Part shown: positions 8,959-17,055 of the stretch, piece after piece
Position numbering within the stretch: the stretch's first letter is position 1
Layout of the letters: each line of letters starts with the position of its first letter
NCBI GenBank assembly: GCA_963605425.1
Contig: CAVCUQ010000006.1
Span: forward strand, 5,706-69,705
DNA: 64,000 nucleotides
Reading direction: 5' to 3'
Source: JAEELC01 sp963605425
Lineage (GTDB): Bacteria; Bacillota_I; Bacilli_A; Acholeplasmatales; Anaeroplasmataceae
Program-made: the position numbers and the translations under genes
Notes under the pieces: generated by a model
Seen by the model: only the letters and a program-made list of their open reading frames with translations
Databases searched by the model: none
What the model was told of the DNA's origin: nothing

Positions 8959-10224
8959 ATGAAAAGATTTCCTATTCTTTCTATATTATATTATGGATTT
9001 ACCATTATATTCGGTATAATCCTTGCATTTTACTGGTTTGCATTAGGTGCTCAAGTTAAGGCTAGCGAAACTTTAACTAAGAGAGCTAAGGCAGGAGACA
9101 GCGAAGGTGTTGTAAGTCTTTTAAATGGATATTACAATCAAAATAAAGTAGATACTTTTGAAATTACTAATGTTGGTACTGTAGATATTTATGAAGTAGT
9201 TACTACATATACTAAATCAGTTACTGAAGATGATAAGACTACATCATATACTTTACTTGAAAAAGGTTATATGGGTATTATTTATAATGTATCTGATAAA
9301 TGGGACAGAGAAAGCTATCAGGATTCAGATGGTAGAACTTGGAATAAGTTTGGTATTAGATTTAACGGTACTGATAAAGATGGTGCTTCAACAACTTATT
9401 TCTATAGAATTGGTTATGATGCTAGTGACTCATCTATAAGAGAAGATGAAAAGAGTGAAATCCAAAATAGATCAGCTAGTTATTCTGCATGTGGTTTCTA
9501 TTATTTCTTGCTAGGAGATAGAAACTATGAATCAGCTACAAGTTATCAATCATTTGACATTTTAACTAGTAAACAAGAAGTAGTAGATAGTGTTTCATTT
9601 ACATCTAGTTATAATCTATCTAGTACATTCTTTGATACAGTAGAACCACTTGTATCAGGATACAATGAATTAGTACTTAGTAAAACTGCAACTAGTGATA
9701 ATGTAAATAAGTTATTAGATGAATTTACTACTAATTATGAAAAGCATGAAGAATTTAAGACAAGTGATTATAAAGATGTAACTAAGAATGTCACTTTATA
9801 TGCCTTCTTAAAATTACTTGCATATATTTTAATCATCTTAATTATTGGTGACTTCTTAGTAGGTAAGCACAGAATTATTCACTTCTTTAAGAAGTTATTT
9901 GGTAAAGATAAGTCTAAGTTTGAAGAGAATGCTGAAACATATTATGTTAAACATGAATTAAACGCTACTGTTGAGGCTGTTGTACCTGAAGGTTATGATA
10001 AAACTATTACTATTAAATATATTTCAGAAGAACAAGTAGAAGTAGTATTTAATTTAAATAAAGATAATGCTTATAAAGAAACTAAGCTTATTACCTCTGG
10101 TGTTTATAATCATCCTACAGTTATAGCTGATAGTCTTAAGTGTTTAGATATTCCATCTGAACTTAAGGTTAATGGATTAAAGTATAGCATTAAATTACAA
10201 TTTGAAGCTAATGAAGAAAAGTAA
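8959..10224 (+). CDS. Uncharacterised two-span membrane protein
   Basis: 421 residues of unrecognised family. One membrane segment lies near the N-terminus (about 7-28, YYGFTIIFGIILAFYWFALG). An outside region of about 250 residues rich in Tyr, Ser and Asp follows, then a second segment (about 282-302, LLAYILIILIIGDFLVG). A basic cytoplasmic tail of about 120 residues has beta-strand-like patterns. The ATG at 8959 sits 5 bases after GGAGGT; an ATG at 8947 would place that ribosome site inside the coding region. The VanZ-like gene starts inside its 3' end, so the two are probably co-expressed. The function is unknown. Confidence 0.8.
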   Translation: MKRFPILSILYYGFTIIFGIILAFYWFALGAQVKASETLTKRAKAGDSEGVVSLLNGYYNQNKVDTFEITNVGTVDIYEVVTTYTKSVTEDDKTTSYTLLEKGYMGIIYNVSDKWDRESYQDSDGRTWNKFGIRFNGTDKDGASTTYFYRIGYDASDSSIREDEKSEIQNRSASYSACGFYYFLLGDRNYESATSYQSFDILTSKQEVVDSVSFTSSYNLSSTFFDTVEPLVSGYNELVLSKTATSDNVNKLLDEFTTNYEKHEEFKTSDYKDVTKNVTLYAFLKLLAYILIILIIGDFLVGKHRIIHFFKKLFGKDKSKFEENAETYYVKHELNATVEAVVPEGYDKTITIKYISEEQVEVVFNLNKDNAYKETKLITSGVYNHPTVIADSLKCLDIPSELKVNGLKYSIKLQFEANEEK

Positions 10225-10693
10225 AATTTTAATAATCATTATATCCGGTATTTTATATATCGGATTAATGATTTTCTTTACTGCAAAATGCCTTGAAACC
10301 GGTGAGCAATCAAGCGAAAGTTCAGGGAAAGTCGCTACCTTAATACAAAAGGTACTTAATACATTATTTAATGCTAATATCGAGATTAATGATAATTATT
10401 TAAGAATCATTAGAAAACTTATCGGACACTTTGGATTCTTTGTAGTACTTGGTATTACATCTATAGTATTTTATTTGAATTTGCCATTTAAATTAAATAT
10501 AAGAATAATCCTTCACTATGTAGTTGCATTTCTTTTTGCATTTACTACTGAATTCCTTCTTGAAGGCAACACTGACGGAAGAACTGCAAGCATGAATGAT
10601 GTATTTATTGATTATTCTGGTTTCATTTCAATTTCAACTATAATACTACTTATTTATTTATACAATGTAAAAAAAATGAAAAGAGTTTCTTAA
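10211..10693 (+). CDS. VanZ-like membrane protein
   Basis: 160 residues with four predicted membrane segments. The pattern SSESSGKVATLIQ, then RKLIGHFGFFVVLG, an ETEFLLEG-type acidic segment (TTEFLLEGNTDGR) and NDVFIDYSG follows the VanZ-like family, a group of small membrane proteins named after a teicoplanin-resistance protein but mostly of unknown function. The start at 10211 overlaps the preceding gene by 14 bases; a TTG at 10202 is also possible. It ends in a terminator. Confidence 0.8.
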   Translation: MKKSKILIIIISGILYIGLMIFFTAKCLETGEQSSESSGKVATLIQKVLNTLFNANIEINDNYLRIIRKLIGHFGFFVVLGITSIVFYLNLPFKLNIRIILHYVVAFLFAFTTEFLLEGNTDGRTASMNDVFIDYSGFISISTIILLIYLYNVKKMKRVS

Positions 10694-10717
10694 TTTATTT
10701 TATTTAAGAAACTTTTT
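10684..10717 (+). terminator. Terminator after the VanZ-like gene
   Basis: Hairpin AGTTTCTTAA/TTAAGAAACT (10684-10693 and 10704-10713) followed by TTTT. It starts within the last codons of the gene. Confidence 0.75.
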
Positions 10718-10750
10718 CTTATATAATAATTATAATTTGAGGAGTTTATT

Positions 10751-11563
10751 ATGAATAAAACTAAATTATATAAATTAATACTTACATCCCTTTTTACTGC
10801 CCTTGCTTTTGCATTTACCTATGTATATATTCCCCTTCCTGTAGGTAAAGTACATTTAGGTAACTTTGTATGCATTATGTCTAGCTTCTTTGTAGGGCCA
10901 CTTCTTGGCGGCTTATCAGGAGCTATAGGTATGGGGCTAGCTGATGTAACAGGTGGATATCCTTTAGCTAGTATCATTCGTACAATTATATTAAAGTTTG
11001 TTATGGGTGTAATATCAGGCTTTGTATTTAAAACCTTAAAGGATAGTAAGAGTGATTATAAATACTTAAGTCTTATAGTAACTATAATATTATTTGTTGT
11101 AACTATAGTGATGATTATATTAAGTGTAGTAACTTATCAAAATCCAATTACTTTCTCTTATGAAATGGTTAAAAATGGGGAAACAACTGTTAAAAATGTC
11201 CAATTGTTTTTCAACTATATGATTCCTGTTTTATCTGGAATACTATTTGCATTAAGCTTAGTGGTATTTGTTTTACAAAATAAATTAAATAAGCTATCTT
11301 GTTTTGCCGTATACTCGGCAGGACTAGGTATTGCATTTAATATCTTTGGTGAGGTATTTATTAAATCATTAATTTATTATGCTTTAAATTCTAATTATAA
11401 TTCATGGAACGCAGCCTTTATGTATAGCATCTCTGGTCTTCCTTCAACGCTACTTACATCAGGTGTAACATTAGTGCTTGTTTCTCTAATCTTCTATCCG
11501 GTTTATAAAGCTGTATCTTTAACACCTGTAGCTAAATCTTTAGATATTAGTGTTAAAGACTAG
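10751..11563 (+). CDS. ECF transporter substrate-binding (S) component
   Basis: 270 residues with about six membrane segments. The N-terminal sequence (IPLPVGKVHLGNF, SSFFVGPLLGGLSGAIGMGL, ADVTGGYP) is the signature of the ECF-type S-component family, which captures vitamins or other micronutrients and works with a shared EcfA/EcfT energy module. The substrate cannot be read from sequence, and no vitamin riboswitch is seen in the 57-base leader. GAGGAG precedes the ATG and a TATAAT lies at about 10721. The WYL-HAD gene follows after 11 bases, so the two probably share a transcript. Confidence 0.85.
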   Translation: MNKTKLYKLILTSLFTALAFAFTYVYIPLPVGKVHLGNFVCIMSSFFVGPLLGGLSGAIGMGLADVTGGYPLASIIRTIILKFVMGVISGFVFKTLKDSKSDYKYLSLIVTIILFVVTIVMIILSVVTYQNPITFSYEMVKNGETTVKNVQLFFNYMIPVLSGILFALSLVVFVLQNKLNKLSCFAVYSAGLGIAFNIFGEVFIKSLIYYALNSNYNSWNAAFMYSISGLPSTLLTSGVTLVLVSLIFYPVYKAVSLTPVAKSLDISVKD

Positions 11564-11574
11564 AAGGTGAAATT

Positions 11575-13158
11575 ATGTCTAGAACAAGTAATTGTATTAA
11601 AATGCTTAATCTCTTAAATTCAAGAAATATAATCTCTAAGAAAGAATTAGCTATGCTTCTGGAGACAAATGAGAGAAACATAAGTGAATATAGAGCAGAA
11701 CTAGAAGAAGCAGGATATAGAATAGATTATGTATCAGGTAAATATGGTGGCTATAAATTAGATAAAACATCAGTTATGCCTAGTTTGAAACTTAACGATA
11801 AAGAAAAAGAAGCTTTATTTGAAGCATGTGCAAAGCTAGAAAGTGATTCATCTTTTGTCCATGGCACTTCTTTAAAGAGTGCTGTAGGGAAAGCATTAAC
11901 TAATACTATCAATTATCATGATTTAGAGAGTAAGTTTGTATTTGAACGTTTTCCTCTTCTTATGAATAAAGAAGATTTAATTGATAGATATGAAATAATA
12001 GATAATGCAATAAAAAATAATAAACAAGTGGAAATAGCTTATACAACTATAAATAATAAATCTAGAGATTATATCTTATATCCTTATTTATTATATAATT
12101 CTAATAATGGTTGGTATGTTAATGGATTTATTGAGAATTTTAAAGGATTATCAATGAAACCACTTAATTTTAAACTTAATAGAATTAACTTTATTAAGCT
12201 AACAGGTAAAACATTCATACCTGATAATACTTATAATGTTAAAGATGTTCTAGATAAGAATGGCATTAACTTTGGTGAAACATATAGGGTTAAAGTAATA
12301 CTTACTCCGCCTCAAAATGTTTTAGTACAAGAGAGAAGATTTGGAGATAATCAAGTTATTACTGTCTTAGATGATAGACATACTCTTCTTGAATGTGATA
12401 TGAAACAAGAAGGATCAATCCTATCATTTATATTATTCTTCGGTTCTTGTGCAACACTCCTTGAACCTAAAGAATTAGTCGAACCTTTAAAATTAATTGA
12501 AAAGAAAATGGTGAATATAACTATGAATAAAAAATATATATTTTTTGACTTTAATGGAACTATAATTGATGATGTAGATTTATGTTTAGATTTACTTAAT
12601 CAAATTCTAAAAAAACAAAATGCTAAAACTGTAACGCTTGATGAATACAAAGAAATATTTGGATTCCCTGTTAAAGATTATTATGCTAAAGCAGGAGTCG
12701 ATTTTACTAAAGACTCATTTGAAGATTTATCTAAAGATTTTATCGTTAAATATCAAAAAGCATCATTTAATTGTAATCTTCAAGAAGGAGTAAAAGAAAC
12801 TATTTTAGATTTAATTGATAAAGGTTATAATGTTGTATTACTTACTGCAAGTAAAACTAGTAATGTAATAGAACAATTAAACCACTTTGGTATTTATGAT
12901 TTATTTACTGATGTGCTAGGACTATCTGATATCTACGCCGCTAGCAAAATTGAGGTAGGTAAAGCTTATATTAAAAATTATAATATTGACCCTGATAGCT
13001 GCATTATGATTGGGGATACTGATCATGACGCGCTAGTAGCTAAAGAGATGGGAATTGATTGCGTGCTTTATACTAAAGGACATCAATCGCGCCATAGACT
13101 AGAAGAAGCATCAGATAAAGTTATTGATGATTTTTCATCTATTTATAGATTTATCTAA
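11575..13158 (+). CDS. WYL-domain regulator fused to a HAD-family phosphatase
   Basis: 527 residues in one open frame. Residues 1-60 form a DeoR/HTH_11-type winged helix (SKKELAMLLETNERNISEYR). Residues of about 135-310 form a WYL domain with its C-terminal extension (NGWYVNGFIE). From residue 317 a complete HAD hydrolase follows: FFDFNGT (Asp325 nucleophile, Asn327 in place of the usual second Asp), LLTASK, SKIEVGKAYI and MIGDTDHDA. These are normally two separate proteins. A GGTGA ribosome-like site sits 8 bases before the internal ATG at 12523, so the phosphatase may also be made alone. The neighbouring ECF gene is a plausible target. The ligand and substrate are unknown. Confidence 0.85.
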   Translation: MSRTSNCIKMLNLLNSRNIISKKELAMLLETNERNISEYRAELEEAGYRIDYVSGKYGGYKLDKTSVMPSLKLNDKEKEALFEACAKLESDSSFVHGTSLKSAVGKALTNTINYHDLESKFVFERFPLLMNKEDLIDRYEIIDNAIKNNKQVEIAYTTINNKSRDYILYPYLLYNSNNGWYVNGFIENFKGLSMKPLNFKLNRINFIKLTGKTFIPDNTYNVKDVLDKNGINFGETYRVKVILTPPQNVLVQERRFGDNQVITVLDDRHTLLECDMKQEGSILSFILFFGSCATLLEPKELVEPLKLIEKKMVNITMNKKYIFFDFNGTIIDDVDLCLDLLNQILKKQNAKTVTLDEYKEIFGFPVKDYYAKAGVDFTKDSFEDLSKDFIVKYQKASFNCNLQEGVKETILDLIDKGYNVVLLTASKTSNVIEQLNHFGIYDLFTDVLGLSDIYAASKIEVGKAYIKNYNIDPDSCIMIGDTDHDALVAKEMGIDCVLYTKGHQSRHRLEEASDKVIDDFSSIYRFI

Positions 13159-13176
13159 AAAGAAATTTCATGCAAC

Positions 13177-13205
13177 TTGATTGTATTTAAGATTTTAGAT
13201 ATAAT
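13177..13205 (+). promoter_or_regulatory. Promoter of the 13238 lipoprotein gene
   Basis: -35 TTGATT (13177-13182), 17-base spacer, perfect -10 TATAAT (13200-13205). Confidence 0.65.
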
Positions 13206-13237
13206 TAATTAGAATTATCCTTATTGGAGGTATTTGT

Positions 13238-13783
13238 ATGAAGAATAAATTTTTTAAAGCTTTAGGACTAATTTCATGCTTGTTTTTAATTGTTTCATTA
13301 TCAAGCTGTAAAATGTCTAGAGCTAATGTATATAATTATTGGAAGAATGGAGATACTGAAATCTTACCTAAGGATCATATTGTTGAAGAAATATCTTTAT
13401 CTAAACTAGAAAAGATGGTTTCTAAACAATCTAGTGATTCTGACGATGTTATATATGTATTCTATGGTCAAAAGAGTGAATCTAGTAATCAAAGCGCTAT
13501 TAAGATTTATAATGAGCAAGCTGTTCAATTTGAAATCAGTACATTATACTGGTTATCTAGTGATTTAAGCGATAAGAAGAAAGATGAACTATCTGAAAAA
13601 CTTGGTGTATCAAAGACTAGTACAACAGGAGCTTTATATGCTTTCTCTAAAGGTAAGATAGTATTTGACTCTTCAAGAGCTTATTATTCAAATAATACTT
13701 CAACTTATTCATATGTAGTTCTAGCACAAATAGCATTTAGAAAACTATATGATGAAAATGGAGAATACTCTTATACTGATTAA
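13238..13783 (+). CDS. Small lipoprotein of unknown function
   Basis: 181 residues. A type II signal peptide ends in the lipobox LSSC with the lipidated cysteine at residue 24. The mature part is hydrophilic, with regions such as DVIYVFYGQKSESSNQ and LYAFSKGKIVFDSSRA that are weakly reminiscent of a thioredoxin-like fold (a YVFYG strand, then helix), but no CXXC is present. Single-gene unit with its own promoter, GGAGGT site and terminator. Confidence 0.8.
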   Translation: MKNKFFKALGLISCLFLIVSLSSCKMSRANVYNYWKNGDTEILPKDHIVEEISLSKLEKMVSKQSSDSDDVIYVFYGQKSESSNQSAIKIYNEQAVQFEISTLYWLSSDLSDKKKDELSEKLGVSKTSTTGALYAFSKGKIVFDSSRAYYSNNTSTYSYVVLAQIAFRKLYDENGEYSYTD

Positions 13784-13790
13784 TATTAAT

Positions 13791-13843
13791 GAACTATAAA
13801 AATCATTTCCTTAAGTATGGATTTGTTTTTATAGTTCTTTTTT
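13791..13843 (+). terminator. Terminator after the 13238 lipoprotein
   Basis: A 12-base-pair stem (GAACTATAAAAA at 13791-13802 with TTTTTATAGTTC at 13826-13837), a 23-base loop, then six T. Confidence 0.8.
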
Positions 13844-14038
13844 AATTAAAAGTTATGTTTCCTTATTTTATAATTCGAGTTATTTGTACGAGGTATTTAG
13901 CATATTGTCTAGAGTTATTAGATTTGGTATAACAAATAATACTATTTTTATTTGGAGTAAAATTCTTTGAATTAGATGATGCTATTACAAATCCAATCTC
14001 TAATTAAGTAAAGTTTAAGATAAATTCATGATATTTAG

Positions 14039-14067
14039 TTGTCAACAAATTTTGAAAATGTTAAACT
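14039..14067 (+). promoter_or_regulatory. Promoter of the papain-like protease gene
   Basis: -35 TTGTCA (14039-14044), 17-base spacer, -10 TAAACT (14062-14067), giving a leader of about 70 bases. The rest of the roughly 300-base gap from 13844 holds no ORF or RNA fold I can support. Confidence 0.5.
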
Positions 14068-14142
14068 AAAGTTAAGTTAACTGTATATTGCAAAATATAG
14101 AAATTATGTTTTTAGCAATTTAACTTAAAGGAGAGAAAGAAA

Positions 14143-15546
14143 ATGAAAGGTTTTATTAAATTAAGAAGTAGTTGTATTGGTATTTTATTGTTATTAGTTT
14201 CATTACTTGCAGTTGACAATTCAAATGTAAATGAAAGCAATATAAACTATTATTTGAAGAATGATTGCTACAGCGTTGCTAAGTATATTGAAGATAACTT
14301 TACTTTATTTGTTAAAAAATACAATGAAATATCTGAAGAAGAATTAAATGCTAAATATGTGGAAAATTCTTTTGACATTAGTATTATAGACCACGATAGT
14401 AAAAAAGAAGGAGTTTTTTTAGATTTTGATTATGATAATGGATATGCCATTATCGGTAATGAATATATTATTTATGATTTCAAAACTAAAGGTGAATCAC
14501 CATATAAGAATGTTAATAGTGAATCATATTGCTTTTCGACTATTAATGGTTATTTATATATAAAAAATGGTCAGTATGTTAATGTTGATGCAGAAAAAAA
14601 CATGAGTGAAAGTTGTCTAGATAATATTTCTTTTGGCTCAAAAAAATATGAAGGGCAAAATAAAGCTGGTTGTGGTAATATATCAAATACTAATGTTTAT
14701 ATGAAAGATAAATACGGCTCTGATTGGATTTTATCTAATGAAAAAACATTAGCTATGGCTACTGGCAAATACACAAGACAAATGAATTTATCTTGTTATA
14801 TTGATTATTCTTATAGTGGTGACTCACTCTATTATTCGAGTGAAGGAAATTGTTGGTTTGTTTCGGCCTACAATGTATTACAATCATTAGCCGATGCGCA
14901 AGGTGCTTTTAAAGAAAAGATAGATAAATATAAAAACGATTATTCAAAACCACTAATGCCCAATATTAACGATATAGTTAATTACGATCCTAAGATATAT
15001 GAATATTCTTTGTATAAAAAAGTGTTTAATGATAAAGGAGAAAATATCTATGGAAGTATTAAATCTATCTCTGGAAAAACTCATTATAAAACTGAGGTTG
15101 TAAATACAGTTTTCCCTAAACTTTATACTGATGTTAGAAAATATGTTTATAATGCTTATGGTAAAGTAAATGGCGGTACTGTTTATAATACAGCAAATAT
15201 AATTAATGAAATAGGTAGACAATACGGCTATGATTTTAAGGCAAAAGGTACTATTGCAGCTGGTTTATACTCAGGAAGCGGTATCGCCTCAATTAACATG
15301 ATGTTGCCTTTTGTATTATGCACTTCTAGTGCCTCAAATGCAGGATATGGTAATCATTTGATGGCTGGTTGCGGTTATAAAATATATTCTAAAACAAGTG
15401 GATGGTGGATATTTAAATCAACTTCTTATAAATATTTTTATGAACTGAGAGATGGTTATAGCAATCAGCCAGTCTATTTCGATTTGAGTGCATGGACAGG
15501 CTTTGGTGGAATGGTTTTGTTAGATTATAGTATTTTTAACTATTAA
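14143..15546 (+). CDS. Secreted papain-like cysteine protease
   Basis: 467 residues. The signal peptide (hydrophobic core GILLLLVSLLAV, no lipobox) is followed by a prodomain-like region of about 200 residues. The catalytic part shows GNCWFVSAYNVLQ (Cys237, like the GSCWAFSA block of papain) and YGNHLMAGCGYKI (His405, like the DHAVAAVGY block). A downstream DGYSNQPVYFDLSAW could supply the third residue. Such secreted proteases usually act on peptides or surface proteins outside the cell; the target is unknown. AAAGGAGAG precedes the ATG. A small lipoprotein gene starts 14 bases after the stop. Confidence 0.75.
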   Translation: MKGFIKLRSSCIGILLLLVSLLAVDNSNVNESNINYYLKNDCYSVAKYIEDNFTLFVKKYNEISEEELNAKYVENSFDISIIDHDSKKEGVFLDFDYDNGYAIIGNEYIIYDFKTKGESPYKNVNSESYCFSTINGYLYIKNGQYVNVDAEKNMSESCLDNISFGSKKYEGQNKAGCGNISNTNVYMKDKYGSDWILSNEKTLAMATGKYTRQMNLSCYIDYSYSGDSLYYSSEGNCWFVSAYNVLQSLADAQGAFKEKIDKYKNDYSKPLMPNINDIVNYDPKIYEYSLYKKVFNDKGENIYGSIKSISGKTHYKTEVVNTVFPKLYTDVRKYVYNAYGKVNGGTVYNTANIINEIGRQYGYDFKAKGTIAAGLYSGSGIASINMMLPFVLCTSSASNAGYGNHLMAGCGYKIYSKTSGWWIFKSTSYKYFYELRDGYSNQPVYFDLSAWTGFGGMVLLDYSIFNY

Positions 15547-15560
15547 GGAGTCCAATCATT

Positions 15561-16028
15561 ATGAAAAATAAATTCATACTAACCATTACTACAATCCTTA
15601 TTAGTTTATGTGGATGTACGATTATTAATAGAGATCAGGCATATCAAATTAACTCTTCTTATACATTTAAAAGCAATGGTTATGACATTATTCATAAGTG
15701 TTATATTGATAAAAAGAAATCTAGGTTTATATGGAACTATTATGGCCCTAACGATGAAACAAATTACTTCTATTTTATTTTTGATTATAATGATATATAT
15801 TTAGAAAATAGTGATGAATTTAGATATGTAACATTAAATAACACTGAAATAACATTTGATGACTCAGATAGTACAGGATTAAATAAATATGAGTTTACGG
15901 GACCTGTAACTATATACATTTATTATGATAATGCATCTATAGAGATTAAAAACATTATAAATAATAATACATATAATTTAGAAATTGATTATGTAAATTG
16001 GTTTTCTAGGCCGGAATTATTTTCATAA
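15561..16028 (+). CDS. Small lipoprotein paired with the protease
   Basis: 155 residues. A type II signal peptide has the lipobox LCGC (lipidated Cys19). The mature part is rich in Tyr, Asn, Asp and beta-strand patterns, for example YTFKSNGYDIIHKCYID and PVTIYIYYDNASIEI, which suggests a small beta-sandwich. The short gap from the protease gene implies one transcript. An inhibitor, anchor or immunity role is a guess from context. No family is recognised. Confidence 0.75.
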   Translation: MKNKFILTITTILISLCGCTIINRDQAYQINSSYTFKSNGYDIIHKCYIDKKKSRFIWNYYGPNDETNYFYFIFDYNDIYLENSDEFRYVTLNNTEITFDDSDSTGLNKYEFTGPVTIYIYYDNASIEIKNIINNNTYNLEIDYVNWFSRPELFS

Positions 16029-16116
16029 TGTTTATACTAAAACTAATTTATATAGTTTTCAAGATTTATATTTATCGCTTTATACTTCTTTTAAAATTTT
16101 AATTATCATCTTAAAT

Positions 16117-16145
16117 TTTACTTTAGACCCCAAATGCATTATAAT
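16117..16145 (+). promoter_or_regulatory. Promoter of the small-ORF pair
   Basis: -35 TTTACT (16117-16122), 17-base spacer, perfect -10 TATAAT (16140-16145). Confidence 0.6.
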
Positions 16146-16195
16146 AAACATGAAGAATTGAAATAATGCTTTTATCAATAGATGAGGTGATAAAT

Positions 16196-16354
16196 ATGTT
16201 TAATAAACAAGAATACATTAATTCTTATATTAAGGATAAATATAAAACTATTAAGGTAAGAATTAGAAAAGATGATGAAATGCTTATTAATAAGATTAAT
16301 AGTGTTGATAACGTAAATCAATATATATTAGGTCTTATAAAAAAGATGTGTTAG
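16196..16354 (+). CDS. Ribbon-helix-helix-like small protein
   Basis: 52 residues. KTIKVRIRKDDE followed by two short helices (MLINKINS, VNQYILGLIKK) matches the strand-helix-helix layout of Arc/CopG DNA-binding proteins. The ATG at 16196 is chosen because GAGGTGA lies 7 bases upstream; an ATG at 16166 lacks such a site. The stop overlaps the start of the next small gene. A role as a small repressor is inference from fold pattern only. Confidence 0.6.
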   Translation: MFNKQEYINSYIKDKYKTIKVRIRKDDEMLINKINSVDNVNQYILGLIKKMC

Positions 16355-16581
16355 AGAATAGAGAGTATAATTATATAAATAATAATATTAAAATTGATTT
16401 CGAATTATCTAGAACTATGGCTAATTTAGTTGAAAAATGTGAAGAAGCAGACTATCTTGATGACTATGGACTTTATATGAATTTAGCAGATGCAATAGAT
16501 ACCCAAGCTAAAAAAGAGGTTTCAAGACACACTATGACAGATAGAGAATGGAATTTGCTTGTTAGGAGGTATGTTATTTAA
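16348..16581 (+). CDS. Conserved-looking small protein next to the RHH-like gene
   Basis: 77 residues starting at GTG 16348, overlapping the previous stop. It is a mostly helical, acidic protein (FELSRTMANLVEKCEEADYL, then DREWNLLVRRYVI). There is no recognised family, signal or membrane segment. The overlap suggests translational coupling to the RHH-like protein. It could be a partner in an autoregulated pair, but no toxin signature is visible. Confidence 0.6.
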   Translation: MLENREYNYINNNIKIDFELSRTMANLVEKCEEADYLDDYGLYMNLADAIDTQAKKEVSRHTMTDREWNLLVRRYVI

Positions 16582-16637
16582 ATTGAAACTATATTTTTAT
16601 ATGAAAACACTTTCATTTAAATGGGTAAAAAATATAC

Positions 16638-16665
16638 TTGTGAAAGTTATAAAAATAAGTATAAT
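16638..16665 (+). promoter_or_regulatory. Promoter of the candidate small RNA
   Basis: -35 TTGTGA (16638-16643), 16-base spacer, perfect -10 TATAAT (16660-16665). No ORF with a ribosome site starts between it and the terminator ending at 16754. Confidence 0.55.
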
Positions 16666-16671
16666 ATTAAT

Positions 16672-16754
16672 CGTACTCAATTTTGAGTACATCCTGTAAA
16701 TCTTTTCTTTTTCTTTTTCTTTGCTAGATGTTTTTTACAATCTAGCATTTTTTT
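16672..16754 (+). ncRNA. Candidate small RNA of about 83 nt
   Basis: Transcription from the TATAAT at 16660 would begin near 16672, at a perfect dyad GTACTCAATTTTGAGTAC (16673-16690). A pyrimidine-rich single strand (about 16700-16721, mostly C and T) follows, then the terminator hairpin TGCTAGAT/ATCTAGCA (16722-16729 and 16740-16747) with seven T. Stem, CU-rich linker and terminator together resemble a trans-acting sRNA able to pair with purine-rich ribosome sites. The stems could instead be an operator plus the terminator of the gene at 16348. Confidence 0.5.
16722..16754 (+). terminator. Intrinsic terminator of the small-RNA candidate
   Basis: Eight-pair stem (16722-16729 with 16740-16747) followed by TTTTTTT. 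It would also stop read-through from 16348-16581. Confidence 0.8.
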
Positions 16755-16816
16755 ATTGATAAAAGACGTTTTATACTTTATAATATATATACAAAATGAT
16801 ATATGAGGTGAATTAT

Positions 16817-16990
16817 ATGATTTTAATGAAAAGTTGCGATTTAACATTTTTAATCATTTTTATTGTATTAATTGCATTAGTTATTTTCATTTACTTCTCT
16901 AATCCTATTATTAACCATAAGAAGTTCAAAAAAGATAGAGAAGAACTTGAAGCAAGAGAAAAATTATATCGTGAGAATCATCAAGACTAA
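16817..16990 (+). CDS. Small single-span membrane protein
   Basis: 57 residues. One membrane segment (about 10-30, FLIIFIVLIALVIFIYFS) is followed by a charged helical cytoplasmic tail (KKFKKDREELEAREKLYREN) likely to form a coiled coil. The ATG at 16817 follows GAGGTGA by 7 bases. It has a TATAAT about 25 bases upstream and its own terminator. Function unknown. Confidence 0.65.
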   Translation: MILMKSCDLTFLIIFIVLIALVIFIYFSNPIINHKKFKKDREELEAREKLYRENHQD

Positions 16991-17016
16991 TAATGAGGCA
17001 ACTCATTATTTTTTTT
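16991..17016 (+). terminator. Terminator after the 16817 small gene
   Basis: TAATGAG/CTCATTA stem with a GCAA tetraloop (16991-17008) followed by eight T. Confidence 0.88.
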
Positions 17017-17023
17017 GCTCTAA

Positions 17024-17055
17024 ATTAAAAAATAGAGTAAATTTAATTACTCTAT
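17024..17055 (-). terminator. Terminator of spo0A
   Basis: Minus-strand hairpin ATAGAGTAA/TTACTCTAT (17032-17040 and 17047-17055) followed by a T-rich run. The stem includes the spo0A stop codon. Confidence 0.75.

Noticed and set aside
10694..10750. Vitamin riboswitch upstream of the ECF S-component
   Set aside because: The 57-base gap holds only the VanZ terminator, a TATAAT and the ribosome site.
12505..12525. Sequencing frameshift joining two genes into the WYL-HAD fusion
   Set aside because: The frame is open through the junction with no homopolymer run long enough to suggest an error, although read support cannot be checked here.
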